From: CAVSIP01 sp963728075
Lineage (GTDB): Bacteria > Actinomycetota > Actinomycetes > JAFAQI01 > DASSKL01
NCBI GenBank assembly: GCA_963728075.1
Contig: CAVSIP010000007.1
Span: 1 to 64,000 of the forward strand
Direction: 5' to 3'
Length of the DNA stretch: 64,000 bases
Shown here: piece after piece, positions 17,799-26,393 of the stretch
Layout of the letters: each line of letters starts with the position of its first letter
Numbering within the stretch: the first letter of the stretch is position 1
Made by a program: the position numbers and the translations under genes
The notes under the pieces: model-generated
The model's input: the letters and a program-made list of their open reading frames with translations, nothing else
Databases searched by the model: none
Told to the model about the DNA's origin: nothing

Positions 17799-17936
17799 AT
17801 GCGACGCATCGCCGCTCTCGGGGCCGTAGCCGGCAGCAAGCGGCTCGCCGACGTGACGGCGGATGGTCAGTACCTGGGCTGGCGCGTGGGCATCACGGCC
17901 GACGGCACCTGGCGCTTCTTCGTCCAGGGCGACTGA
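17799..17936 (+). CDS. Small 45-residue protein of unknown function
   Basis: A short gene with GGAGG eight bases before its ATG. The product has a short N-terminal helix and a compact C-terminal part with two Trp residues (YLGWRVGITADGTWRFFVQGD), a pattern that looks like a folded beta mini-domain. It diverges from the TetR/carotenoid-oxygenase operon and its promoter overlaps the TetR operator, so it is probably co-regulated. Function unknown. Confidence 0.6.
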   Translation: MRRIAALGAVAGSKRLADVTADGQYLGWRVGITADGTWRFFVQGD

Positions 17937-17944
17937 CCCGCGGG

Positions 17945-19699
17945 TCAGCTGCGGGGGCGCTCGTCGACGAGCGCCCCCGCCACCAGCTCGTCGAAGCGGG
18001 TGACGCCCAGCGGGAGGTCGTCCAGGGTCGCCAGCGGGTCGCGGGCGTCGAGGTGCGCGCGGGTCCACAGGTCGGCGACCAGTGCCTTGCGGTCGGCCTG
18101 CTCCCCGTCGCTGCGTTGGGCGTACGCCGCCTGCTCGGTGAGCAGCGCACCGGTGAGGACGTCCGCCATCGCCTGCGCGAGCGCGAACAGGTGCGGCTCG
18201 CCGGCCTCCCGGTCCAGCCGGGCCCAGCGGGCGAGTGCCCGCTCGAGATCCTCGCGGCGAGCGCGGACCAGCCGGGTCACCGTGCCGTCGTCGCTGCGGT
18301 CGAGCAGCTCGTCGACGTGGGTGAACAGCGCCAGGTGCGCGTCCTCCCGCTCGATCGCGCGGCGGACGTCGAGGGCGAGGATGTTGTCCGGCCCTTCCCA
18401 GATGGTGTTGACCTGGGCGTCGCGCAGGATGCGGGCGACCGGCCAGGTCTCGCAGTAGCCGTTGCCCCCGTGCACCTCGATCGCGTCACTGGCCGCGGTG
18501 ATACCGAGGCGGGCCGCCTTGAGCTTGGCCAGTGGTGCGGTCAGCCGCAGCGGGCGGGTGTAGCCGTCGAAGACCAGGGCCTGGGCGGCCTCCACGTCGA
18601 CGATGAGCTCGGCGAGCTTGCGGCGCATGAGCGGCGCGTCGATGAGCGGCCGCCCGAACGTCTCGCGCGCCCGGGCGTAGCACAGTGCCTCCACCAGTGA
18701 CCGGCGCGCGCAGCCGAGCCCCATGAGGGCGATGGCGATCCGGGCGTCGTTGGTCAGGCGCATCATCGGCGCCATGCCGTGCCCGTCGCCGGGCCCCTCG
18801 CCGTGCGGGGGCGGTGCGAGCAGGTACGCCTCGGCGCCCTGCAGCTCCACCTCTGCCGAGGCCACCGCCTTGGTGCCGAGCTTGTCCTTGAGCCGCCGGA
18901 TGCGCACGCCGTTGCGGCTGCCGTCCCGCCGCTCCTTGAGCACGAGGAACGGGTAGACGCCGCGGATGCCGGCGGACGCACCCACGGGTCGTGCCAGCAC
19001 CACCCACGCCCACCCGCCCGCGTTCGACACGAACCACTTGACCCCGTCGAGCCGCCAGACGTCGCCCGCGGGCGTCGCGGTCGTCTCCAGCGCGCCGACA
19101 TCGGACCCGCCGGCCCGTTCGGTGAACGACTGTGCGGTCTCGAAGGCCAGCTCGCCCGCCAGCGCGGCGGCGGTGATCCGCTCGCGCACGTCGTCGGGCG
19201 CGTACCGCTCGGCCATCCGGTGCACCATGTCGCCGCCGGTGCCCAGCGCGCAGACCAGCCCGATCTCGGCCTGGTCGATGAGGTAGGTGGTCGCCACCCG
19301 GGGCAGGTGCAGGTTCACCCCGGCGGCCTGGGCGGCGTCGCGTACGGCGGGGGTCGACAGGCCGAGGTCGACGACGTCGCGCCGGCTGGCGAGGAAGGAC
19401 TCCGGGGCGACGACCTCGCTGACCTCGTGGCCCCAGCGGTCGTAGCGCTCGAGCCGGGGCGGGTTGCGGTCGGTCTCCTCCGCGCGTTCGGCCAGCGGTC
19501 CGCCTGCGAACGCGCCGAAGCGCTCCAGGTGCGGCGTCGCCCAGGCGAAGTCGCCCTCGGCCATGTGCATGCGCAGCTGGAACTGCAGGGTCGGGTCGCT
19601 CGACCACCAGTTCAGCCCGACCGCACCGAGGTAGCGCTCGGTGGCGTACCGGTCGGTGACGTCGCGGGTGCGGGCCGGTGGCAGGTCGGTCGTCGTCAT
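17945..19699 (-). CDS. Acyl-CoA dehydrogenase, AidB-like
   Basis: 584 residues. Core motifs include ATTYLIDQAEIGLVCALGTG, FTERAGGSDVGALETTA, VKWFVSNAGG and, near the catalytic region, IEVHGGNGYCETWPVARI with RDAQVNTIWEGPDNI. This layout follows the AidB subgroup of the family (DNA-binding flavoprotein of the Ada response in E. coli), which also uses an RDAxVxxIWEG-type motif. Whether this copy is catalytic, protective against alkylation, or both cannot be read from sequence. The nearest same-strand neighbour downstream is the TetR/carotenoid-oxygenase operon beyond a small divergent gene. Confidence 0.88.
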   Translation of the reverse strand: MTTTDLPPARTRDVTDRYATERYLGAVGLNWWSSDPTLQFQLRMHMAEGDFAWATPHLERFGAFAGGPLAERAEETDRNPPRLERYDRWGHEVSEVVAPESFLASRRDVVDLGLSTPAVRDAAQAAGVNLHLPRVATTYLIDQAEIGLVCALGTGGDMVHRMAERYAPDDVRERITAAALAGELAFETAQSFTERAGGSDVGALETTATPAGDVWRLDGVKWFVSNAGGWAWVVLARPVGASAGIRGVYPFLVLKERRDGSRNGVRIRRLKDKLGTKAVASAEVELQGAEAYLLAPPPHGEGPGDGHGMAPMMRLTNDARIAIALMGLGCARRSLVEALCYARARETFGRPLIDAPLMRRKLAELIVDVEAAQALVFDGYTRPLRLTAPLAKLKAARLGITAASDAIEVHGGNGYCETWPVARILRDAQVNTIWEGPDNILALDVRRAIEREDAHLALFTHVDELLDRSDDGTVTRLVRARREDLERALARWARLDREAGEPHLFALAQAMADVLTGALLTEQAAYAQRSDGEQADRKALVADLWTRAHLDARDPLATLDDLPLGVTRFDELVAGALVDERPRS

Positions 19700-19730
19700 G
19701 ACCGCACTCTGGCACCGGCCCCGCCGCGCG

Positions 19731-20216
19731 TCAGCCCCCGGCGGCGAACAGCCCGGTGAGCGTGCCCTTGGCCAGGACGTGGCCGCGGGTCATGAAGGTG
19801 AACTTCGCGTACGTCGTCGTCTCGTCCAGCTCCAGCGTCTGGTCCAGTGCCCAGACCGTGAACTGGTAGTGGTGCGCGGGGTCGTCCGCCGGCGGGGCCA
19901 TGCCGCCGTACTGGCTCTCGCCCCAGTCGGTGAACCCGAGGACGGCGCCGGACGGCTGCTTGCCCTGCGCGCCGGCGCCCGCCTCGAGCGACGTCGTGGC
20001 CGGGTCGAGGTTGAACAGCACCCAGTGCACGAACCCGACCGTCGTCGGCGCGTCCGGGTCGTAGCAGGTCACCGCGAGGCTGGCGGTGCCGTCGGGCGCG
20101 CCGCTCCAGGACAGGTCGGGGCTGACGTTGTCCCCGCCGGCCATCGAGTGGGCGGCGGAGGACGGGATCGTCCCGCCGTCTGCGAACAGCGTGCTGGCCA
20201 CGGTGAGGTCGCTCAT
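19731..20216 (-). CDS. YbhB/YbcL-type PEBP (Raf kinase inhibitor-like) protein
   Basis: 161-residue phosphatidylethanolamine-binding-protein fold. It shows NVSPDLSWSGAPDGTASLAV, CYDPDAPT, GFVHWVLFNLDP and HHYQFTVWALD, which line the anion-binding pocket of the family. No signal peptide is seen. The ATG at 20216 precedes MSDLTVAS. It stands 31 bases upstream of the AidB-like gene on the same strand. Its biological role is unknown, as for most bacterial members. Confidence 0.87.
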   Translation of the reverse strand: MSDLTVASTLFADGGTIPSSAAHSMAGGDNVSPDLSWSGAPDGTASLAVTCYDPDAPTTVGFVHWVLFNLDPATTSLEAGAGAQGKQPSGAVLGFTDWGESQYGGMAPPADDPAHHYQFTVWALDQTLELDETTTYAKFTFMTRGHVLAKGTLTGLFAAGG

Positions 20217-20333
20217 GCCCCGAGCCTTGACCGCCCGGCCCGGTGACAAACACCCCGGGGTCGGCATCACCGCAGAGCAACAATCCGGTCACTCCCGGTA
20301 CGGATGTCGAATGTGCGAACCGATAGTCCGGAC

Positions 20334-21575
20334 ATGACCGTCCAGGGGGGACCTCTCCGCAGGGCTGCGCTCGCCGCGGTGCTCGCGCTGTCGTTCGTCG
20401 TCGCCTTGCTCGGCGCACCCGGCCCGGGTTCGGCGGCGGAGGCCTCCGCGCAGCCCTCGTTCCCGATCCGGGCGGCGTTCTACTACCCCTGGTACCCGTA
20501 CGGCTTCCAGCAGCCGGGCAGTCGCTTCCACCCGGCGGACGGGCAGTACAGCTCCACCGACGCCGGTGAGATCCGCCGGATGGCGCGGCAGATGCAGTAC
20601 GCCCACATCGACGCGGCGTTCTACTCCTGGTGGGGGCCGGGCAGCGTCGAGGACCGCAGGTTCGGTGAGCAGCTCGACGCGACGGCGGACATGCCGCTGC
20701 GCTGGGCCGTGTACTACGAGCCGGAGGGGCCGGACGGCTACCCCGACCCGTCGCCGACGCGCATCCGCAGTGACCTCGGCTACGTGTACAAGACCTACGC
20801 CCTGCGCCCGAACTACCTGCGGGTGAACGGCCGGCCGGTCGTGTTCGTCTGGACCGAGGCCAAGGACGCCTGCGAGATGGCTCACCGCTGGTCGGTCGCC
20901 AACTACGACCACCGGTTCTACGTGGGGCTGAAGGTCTACTACAACAGCGCGCCGTCGTACACGGCGTGCCCGTGGCAGCCGGACGCGTGGTACCAGTACG
21001 CGCCCGCCGAGCGCGTGTCGCAGATCGGGCACTCCGCGTACTCGGTGTCGCCGGGCTTCTACTCCAAGCTGGAGCGCGCGCCGCGGCTGGGCCGCGACCC
21101 GGCCCGGTTCGCCGCGGCGGTGCGGGCGATGGTGGCGAGCGGGGCGCGCTGGCAGCTGGTCACGACCTTCAACGAGTGGATCGAGGGCACGTCCGTCCAG
21201 CCGGCGGCGGAGTGGCAGTCGGCGTCCGGTTTCGGCGCCTACCTCGACGCGCTGCACCTGACCCCGCCGCACGGCGCGGCGCCGTTCAACCCGGTCGGCC
21301 ACGTGGACGCGTACGGCCGGGCTCCCGACGGCCGGGTGGGAGTACGGGGCTGGGCGCGTGACCCCGACTACGCGGGTGCGATCGACGTGCACGTGTACGT
21401 CGACGGCCACGTGGTCACCGGCGTCCTGGCGAACCGGCTGCGCTCGGACGTCGGGGCGCACGGCTTCTGGGCGGCCACGCCGCCGCTGCCGGCGGGTTCC
21501 CACACCGTCTGCGTCTACGCCATCAACGCCGGCATCGGCAGCGGCAACCCCCGGCTCGGCTGCGCCCGGGTGTGA
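20334..21575 (+). CDS. Secreted GH99-like glycoside hydrolase family protein
   Basis: 413 residues. A signal peptide (RRAALAAVLALSFVVALLG, cleavage after GSAA) precedes a hydrolase domain resembling family 99 endo-alpha-mannosidase-like enzymes: AFYYPWYPYG, FYSWWGPGS, YYEPEGPDGYPD, FVWTEAKDAC and TTFNEWIEGTSV with a likely catalytic Glu. After residue 320 a small C-terminal beta module follows (VGVRGWARDPD, VHVYVDG, GSHTVCVYAIN), typical of secreted actinobacterial hydrolases. The substrate is unknown; mannan or other alpha-linked polysaccharides are possible. ATG starts at 20304 and 20334 are both in frame; the latter sits directly before the signal peptide. Confidence 0.8.
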   Translation: MTVQGGPLRRAALAAVLALSFVVALLGAPGPGSAAEASAQPSFPIRAAFYYPWYPYGFQQPGSRFHPADGQYSSTDAGEIRRMARQMQYAHIDAAFYSWWGPGSVEDRRFGEQLDATADMPLRWAVYYEPEGPDGYPDPSPTRIRSDLGYVYKTYALRPNYLRVNGRPVVFVWTEAKDACEMAHRWSVANYDHRFYVGLKVYYNSAPSYTACPWQPDAWYQYAPAERVSQIGHSAYSVSPGFYSKLERAPRLGRDPARFAAAVRAMVASGARWQLVTTFNEWIEGTSVQPAAEWQSASGFGAYLDALHLTPPHGAAPFNPVGHVDAYGRAPDGRVGVRGWARDPDYAGAIDVHVYVDGHVVTGVLANRLRSDVGAHGFWAATPPLPAGSHTVCVYAINAGIGSGNPRLGCARV

Positions 21576-21588
21576 CGCTCGGCAGGTC

Positions 21589-21668
21589 GATCTGTCTCGT
21601 CGCACGCGACAGATCAACTTGCGGGAAACGGCCCACGACACGCCGTACGAGTCGCCAGTTGATCTGTC
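21589..21668. repeat. Three-copy inverted repeat cluster
   Basis: The element GATCTGTC occurs three times in alternating orientation. Copy 1 (21589-21596) and copy 2 (21608-21615, as GACAGATC) form an 8-base hairpin with an 11-base loop. Copy 2 extended (21608-21619, GACAGATCAACT) and copy 3 (21657-21668) form a perfect 12-base inverted repeat with a 37-base spacer. The two hairpins are mutually exclusive because they share copy 2. It lies between two + strand genes. Confidence 0.7.
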
Positions 21669-21716
21669 TGACGGGGGCGCGCGGACGCCCCGGGCGCACG
21701 GACCTACAGTCAGGGC

Positions 21717-22571
21717 GTGACGACGATCGCAGTGCTCGGGACCGGGATCATGGGCGCGCCGATGGCACGCAACCTCGCCACGGCGGGCTTCGACGTACGG
21801 GTGTGGAACCGCACCCGGAAGAAGGCCGAGCCGCTGGCCGCCGACGGGATCGAGGTGGCCGCTACACCGGCGGACGCGGTCGACGGCGCCGACGTCGTCC
21901 TCACGATGCTGCGGGACGGACCGGCCGTGCACGACACCGTCAACGCGGTCACCGACGAGCTCGCCGCCGACGCGCTCTGGCTGCAGATGAGCACCGTGGG
22001 GGTCGCCCACGAAGCCGCGCTGCAGGCCTTCGCTGCCGACCACGGCATCGCGTACGTCGACGCACCGGTGCTCGGTACGAAGCAGCCCGCCGAGCAGGGG
22101 CAGCTGCTCGTCTTCGCGTCCGGTCCCGAGCAGCTGCAGGAACGGGCGGACGCGGTGTTCGAGCCGCTTGCCCGCGAGGTGCGGTGGCTCGGTGCCGCGG
22201 GGCGGGGCAGCCGCCTCAAGCTGGTGGTGAACAGCTGGGTGCTGCTGCTCGCGACCGGTACCGCGGAGGCGATGGCCCTGGCGGAGGGGCTCGGCCTGGA
22301 GCCGCGGCAGTTCCTCGACGCGATCGCCGGCGGGGCGCTGGACGTGCCGTACGCCCACCTCAAGGGCAACGCGATCCTCACCGGTGAGTTCCCTGCCGCG
22401 TTCCCGGTCGACGGCGCGGAGAAGGACAGTGCGCTCGTCGCCGAGGCGGCCCGGGATGCCGGTGTACGGCTCGAGCTCCCCGAGGCGGTGCACCGGCAGT
22501 TCGCCCGCGCCGTCGAGATGGGCCACGCGCGCGAGGACATGGCTGCGGTCTGGTACGCGACCCGCGGCTGA
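21717..22571 (+). CDS. NAD(P)-dependent beta-hydroxyacid dehydrogenase (GLYR/HIBADH family)
   Basis: 284 residues. The N-terminal Rossmann motif is VLGTGIMGAPMARNLATAG, followed by VWNRTRKKAEPL for NADP(H) preference. The family signature region reads YVDAPVLGTKQPAEQG and the catalytic Lys lies in RLKLVVNSWVLLL. Such enzymes reduce succinic semialdehyde or oxidise 3-hydroxyisobutyrate-like acids. The GTG start at 21717 has TACAGT a few bases upstream. It is the last backbone gene before the tRNA-Ser island. Confidence 0.87.
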   Translation: MTTIAVLGTGIMGAPMARNLATAGFDVRVWNRTRKKAEPLAADGIEVAATPADAVDGADVVLTMLRDGPAVHDTVNAVTDELAADALWLQMSTVGVAHEAALQAFAADHGIAYVDAPVLGTKQPAEQGQLLVFASGPEQLQERADAVFEPLAREVRWLGAAGRGSRLKLVVNSWVLLLATGTAEAMALAEGLGLEPRQFLDAIAGGALDVPYAHLKGNAILTGEFPAAFPVDGAEKDSALVAEAARDAGVRLELPEAVHRQFARAVEMGHAREDMAAVWYATRG

Positions 22572-22612
22572 GTGCGACGCACCCCGATCCGCGGGGCACA
22601 ATGGGACCCCTT

Positions 22613-22651
22613 GGAGGGCTCGCCTAGTGGCCGATGGCGGCGGTCTTGAAA
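22613..22651 (+). other. attL: 5' half of tRNA-Ser, broken in the anticodon loop
   Basis: 39 bases identical to the first 39 bases of the complete tRNA-Ser at 26563, ending at TCTTGAAA in the anticodon loop. After that the sequence is unrelated. This is the left boundary of the island. Two 11-base direct copies of GGTGAGACTCG follow at 22674 and 22737 and could be integrase arm sites. Confidence 0.85.
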
Positions 22652-22928
22652 GGGGACCACACCGCCGCGACGAGGTGAGACTCGCGGCCCGTTGACCTGC
22701 GGTTTCTCTTGCTACGCAACGAAATCCACCCTCGGCGGTGAGACTCGTCGTCTCTCACTGGTGCGCAGTGGTTTGCAGCGTCTGCGGCTGGTCGCGGACC
22801 AGGCACGGACCGGATTCGCCCACCCGGAAGCCGCCATGAGCGGTCGAGTTCTCGCGTCGGGATTGGACGTTCCTCAGCGGTCCGGCTGGCATCCGGCGAG
22901 ACATCCCGACGGCGCGTACGGTGCGGAC

Positions 22929-25175
22929 GTGCACGCTGACGCAGCGCCCGATCGAGTCACCTCGCTGGCCGGCGTGGAATCGGAACTCTCCACGCTCCGG
23001 GCGCGTGTGGCCGAGCTCGAGGCCGACAATGCACACCTGCGTGGACTGCTTCGGTTGTCGCCGGGGGAGGCACGTCGGCCCGGTGGCGCACCGACCGCGA
23101 TGTTCGAGGCAGCGCCTGGTTCGGTGACGACGGCTTCGCCGCCTGAGACGAAGGTGGCCTTCTACCGGGCGATGTTCCGGTCGAGGGAGGACGTGTACGC
23201 CGTGCGTTGGGACAACGACCGCACCGGCCGCGGCGGGTGGATGCCCGCCGTGCGAGGCGGGTTCCGGAAGGGAGTGCGTCCGGCCGATCGCGATTACCTG
23301 CCCCTGACCGAGGAGGTGCTGACACGTCACCTGTCGGGTGAGCTGGAGATCAGCCTGTACCCGCTGCTGGACGATGATCGGTGCCACTGGCTCGCTGCCG
23401 ACTTCGACGGCCCGACGGCGTTGCTCCGTGAGGCGATGACGATGTCCGGCCGAATGAACCTGGCGAGCTACGACCGGTTGTTCCCATCCCAGGACCTGCT
23501 GCCGGATGGCGGGATCGGCAACCTCATCGCGGCCCCGCTGCAGGGCCGGCGTCGGCGCCGGGGGACCACCGTGTTCCTTGATGTTGCAGCGCTTGAGCCG
23601 CACGAGGACCCGTGGCGTTACTTGTCGACACTTCCCCGGGTAACCCCGCGGGAGCTCAGTCGCCTGGTCTCCCGCCTGGGTGTGGTCCGCGTCGGTACCG
23701 GTGTCGACCGCCTGCAGCCGGCTACAGCCACCAAGATCGATCTACCGGTACCGCGCACCGTCGACGTGAAGTTGGGTAGCACCATCCAGGTAGCTACGAC
23801 TGGAATGCCGCCAACACTGTTAGCGACGCTGCGGCATTCCGCCTCGATGCGCAACCCGGTGTTCTACGACCGCGAGCGGCGACGCCAGTCGACCTGGGAC
23901 ACCCCGCGATTCCTTCGTTTGTACGACGAAACGCTCGACGGTGACCTGTTACTGCCGCGCGGCCTCTTCGAGTGGCTCGCCAACCTGCTCCGGACAGCGG
24001 GAAGCTCGATGCGCGTGGCCGCTGACAACCGGGTCGAGGGGACACCGCACAGCTTCGAGTTCGCGGCCACGCTCGCCCCCGAGCAACAGGCGGCGCGCGA
24101 CGAGGTCCTCCACCACGACCTCGGCGTCCTTGTCGCGCCGCCGGGCGCGGGGAAGACCGTGATAGCTGCCGCACTGATCGCCAGCTGCGGCGTCTCGACC
24201 CTGGTGCTCGTCGACCGGAAGGCGCTTGCCGATCAGTGGCGTGCCCGCTTGAAAGACCTGCTCGGCGTCAAGGTGGGACAGCGCGGCGGTGGGCGCACGA
24301 AACTGACCGGAATTATCGACATCGCAACGCTGCAGACGCTGGCGCGAGATGACGAGCACACCGACTGGACGTCGAACTACGGGCTCGTGGTGGTCGATGA
24401 GTGCCACCATGTCCCAGCGGCCGCCTTCACCCACGCAGTACGGCAGATCCCGGCGCGGCGATGGCTTGGGCTCACCGCAACGCCGTACCGGCGCGACCAA
24501 CTCGACGACCTGATCACCCTGCAACTCGGCCCCGTGAGGTACACCGTCGACCGTCCAGCAGCGGAGACTCTGACCAGCGTGGACGCGCCGACACCTCAAC
24601 CGGTCCTACATGTGCACCGCACAACCTTCCGGTACCTCGGAGACGCGGATCCCCACCAGCCAGGAGGCATGGCTGCGATCTACCGCGACCTTGTCGGCGA
24701 CGATCAGCGCTTGCATCAAGTCGCTGAGGACGTGCTCGACGCACATGCGCGCGGAAGGCATTGCCTGGTCCTGACTCAATGGACGTCCCACCTGGAACGG
24801 ATCGCAGCCGAACTCCGGCACCACGGTCTCGACCCCGTCATTCTGCGCGGCGGCATGGGAGCAAAACAACGCAAACAGGCTCTCGCGCGACTCAACCCTG
24901 AAGGCCCGGCATCCCCCCTGCTCGTCGTCGCCACCGGCCCGTTCATCGGCGAAGGATTCGACTGTCCAGCGCTGGACACCCTCTTCCTTGCCTCGCCCAT
25001 CGCCTTCAAGGGCCGGCTCGTCCAGTACGTCGGCCGGGTGCTCCGACCGTTCCCCGGAAAGAGCAGCGCCGAGGTCCACGACTACCACGACGTCCACGTC
25101 GGCGTACTCGCATCGTCGCTGGCCAAACGAGCGCCGGGGTACCTCTCGTTGGGCTATCCCGACCCGACGAAGTGA
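22929..25175 (+). CDS. AEP primase-like/superfamily 2 helicase fusion, TOTE conflict-system type
   Basis: 748 residues. A leucine-rich coiled coil (about 13-40) precedes an archaeo-eukaryotic primase-like domain (about 75-250) with YAVRWDN, PLLDDDRCHWLAADFDGPT (the acidic DFD motif) and LASYDRLFPSQDLLP, GNLIAAPLQ. A helicase follows: motif I VLVAPPGAGKTVIAA, motif II VVVDECHHVPAAAF, motif III LGLTATPYRR and motif VI VQYVGRVLRPFPG. In relatives about 50 residues with an SGxGAHxW motif separate DFDG from the LLREAM segment; here DFDGPT runs straight into ALLREAM, an in-frame loss. The primase site is therefore probably dead while the helicase looks intact. GTG start with TACGGT just upstream. 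Relatives are proposed phage-defence or mobile-element conflict proteins. Confidence 0.82.
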   Translation: MHADAAPDRVTSLAGVESELSTLRARVAELEADNAHLRGLLRLSPGEARRPGGAPTAMFEAAPGSVTTASPPETKVAFYRAMFRSREDVYAVRWDNDRTGRGGWMPAVRGGFRKGVRPADRDYLPLTEEVLTRHLSGELEISLYPLLDDDRCHWLAADFDGPTALLREAMTMSGRMNLASYDRLFPSQDLLPDGGIGNLIAAPLQGRRRRRGTTVFLDVAALEPHEDPWRYLSTLPRVTPRELSRLVSRLGVVRVGTGVDRLQPATATKIDLPVPRTVDVKLGSTIQVATTGMPPTLLATLRHSASMRNPVFYDRERRRQSTWDTPRFLRLYDETLDGDLLLPRGLFEWLANLLRTAGSSMRVAADNRVEGTPHSFEFAATLAPEQQAARDEVLHHDLGVLVAPPGAGKTVIAAALIASCGVSTLVLVDRKALADQWRARLKDLLGVKVGQRGGGRTKLTGIIDIATLQTLARDDEHTDWTSNYGLVVVDECHHVPAAAFTHAVRQIPARRWLGLTATPYRRDQLDDLITLQLGPVRYTVDRPAAETLTSVDAPTPQPVLHVHRTTFRYLGDADPHQPGGMAAIYRDLVGDDQRLHQVAEDVLDAHARGRHCLVLTQWTSHLERIAAELRHHGLDPVILRGGMGAKQRKQALARLNPEGPASPLLVVATGPFIGEGFDCPALDTLFLASPIAFKGRLVQYVGRVLRPFPGKSSAEVHDYHDVHVGVLASSLAKRAPGYLSLGYPDPTK

Positions 25176-25272
25176 AACGCGAGCCGCCAAGCAGACTGGC
25201 TGCACGCGAATCCCCGGCCACCTCTGACGGGCATAGGGTCGCGGCCCAGTCCTGGGCCAGATCGACCCCAAA

Positions 25273-25294
25273 ATAGTAGGGATGGCGCTACTAT
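25273..25294. promoter_or_regulatory. AT-rich palindromic operator-promoter of the NTase/HEPN pair
   Basis: ATAGTAG and CTACTAT form perfect 7-base arms with an 8-base centre. The right arm runs into TATATT (25292-25297), a good -10 box placed 15 bases before the proposed start. The site stands out by its AT content in a GC-rich region and probably binds the winged-helix part of the following protein. Confidence 0.6.
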
Positions 25295-25311
25295 ATTGAG
25301 GATGTGCCGAC

Positions 25312-25980
25312 TTGAGTGGGGCTTCCGTGGACCTGTCGCAACCGATTGAAGCAGTGGTTCCGACGTTGGACGGGCCGGTTCTTCAAGCGTTGGCTGGCAC
25401 GACGGCGCCGGTCACCGGCCGTCAGGTGCACCGAATGGCTGGTACTGGATCCGAGGCGGGGGTTCGCAAGGTTCTCGGGCGTCTGGTCGAGCAAGGTCTC
25501 GTACACGTCAGCGAGGCCGGCGCCAGCTTGCTGTATGTCGCGAATCGCGACCACGTTGCATGGCCTGCAGTGGAGTCGCTGGCGACGCTGCGTCGTCTGC
25601 TCTTCGATCGAACAGCAGCGGCCATCACGGACTGGCAGATCAAGCCCTTGCATGCGAGCGTGTTCGGCTCGGCCGCGCGCGGTGATGGGGACACGCGCAG
25701 TGACATCGACCTGTTCGTGATTCGGCCGGCGCGCACGGCTGAGGACAGCGAGCCTTGGGCGAGTCAGATCGATCACCTGCGTGAGGCTGTAGCGAGTTGG
25801 ACCGGCAACGCATGTCAGGTGTTCCAGCTCGACATCAACAGGCTCGCCGAGCACGCTGCTGTGTCCGATCGATTGCTCGATGAGTGGCGCCGCGACGCGA
25901 TCACCCTGTACGGCGATGAACCACGAAACCTAATGAGCAGGGCCAAGAGGCAAGGCCCGAAGGCAAGGAGCCAGCGATGA
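25312..25980 (+). CDS. Nucleotidyltransferase with N-terminal winged helix (MNT-type antitoxin candidate)
   Basis: 222 residues. The first 100 form a winged-helix-like region (VTGRQVHRMAGTGSEAGVRK then VLGRLVEQGLVHV). The second half has the minimal nucleotidyltransferase signature VFGSAARGDGDTRSDIDLFV, that is GS followed by DxD. In HEPN/MNT modules the MNT enzyme AMPylates and silences the HEPN toxin. The next gene starts within its stop codon (ATGA). Start TTG 25312 is taken because it is the first in-frame start; GTG 25327 is also possible. A palindromic promoter lies just upstream. Confidence 0.72.
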   Translation: MSGASVDLSQPIEAVVPTLDGPVLQALAGTTAPVTGRQVHRMAGTGSEAGVRKVLGRLVEQGLVHVSEAGASLLYVANRDHVAWPAVESLATLRRLLFDRTAAAITDWQIKPLHASVFGSAARGDGDTRSDIDLFVIRPARTAEDSEPWASQIDHLREAVASWTGNACQVFQLDINRLAEHAAVSDRLLDEWRRDAITLYGDEPRNLMSRAKRQGPKARSQR

Positions 25981-26393
25981 CGCCGCGCCGGGCCGCTCGC
26001 ACCCAACAATGCGATCGGCGGGATGCCAGGACCCGACTCGAGCACGCACGCTCGTTTCTCGACGTCGCCGATCTCGTGGGCACGGATCGCGACGAGCTCG
26101 CGACTCCGTCGGTTTCGTCAGCCCTTGCCGTCCTCGCTGCCATCGCAGCGTCGGATGCGGTGTGTTGCGCCGTACTCAGCCAACGGGCTCGAGGCCAGGA
26201 TCATCAGCAGTCCGTCGCGTTGCTGCGCACTGTCACACCCGACGGTCCCGACATGGCCCGAGACCTCGAACGGCTGCTGGCGATCAAGGACGACGCCCAC
26301 TACGGCCTACTCGACATCAGCAGCCAACGAGCGACCAGTGCGCTGCGGCAAGCCCGCCTGCTGCTTGCCGCGGCCGAAAGGCATGTCCGCTAG
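25977..26393 (+). CDS. HEPN-like helical protein, partner of the nucleotidyltransferase
   Basis: 138 residues, almost entirely helical, with RLEHARSFLDVADLV at the start and RLLAIKDDAHYGLLDISSQ near the end. The LLxIKxxAxYG pattern matches small HEPN-like proteins that accompany nucleotidyltransferases. A strict Rx4-6H RNase motif is not present: the spacing between the Arg and His here is eight residues, so RNase activity is uncertain. Overlap of 4 bases with the preceding gene shows tight coupling. Probably a toxin or an accessory subunit. Confidence 0.58.
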   Translation: MTPRRAARTQQCDRRDARTRLEHARSFLDVADLVGTDRDELATPSVSSALAVLAAIAASDAVCCAVLSQRARGQDHQQSVALLRTVTPDGPDMARDLERLLAIKDDAHYGLLDISSQRATSALRQARLLLAAAERHVR

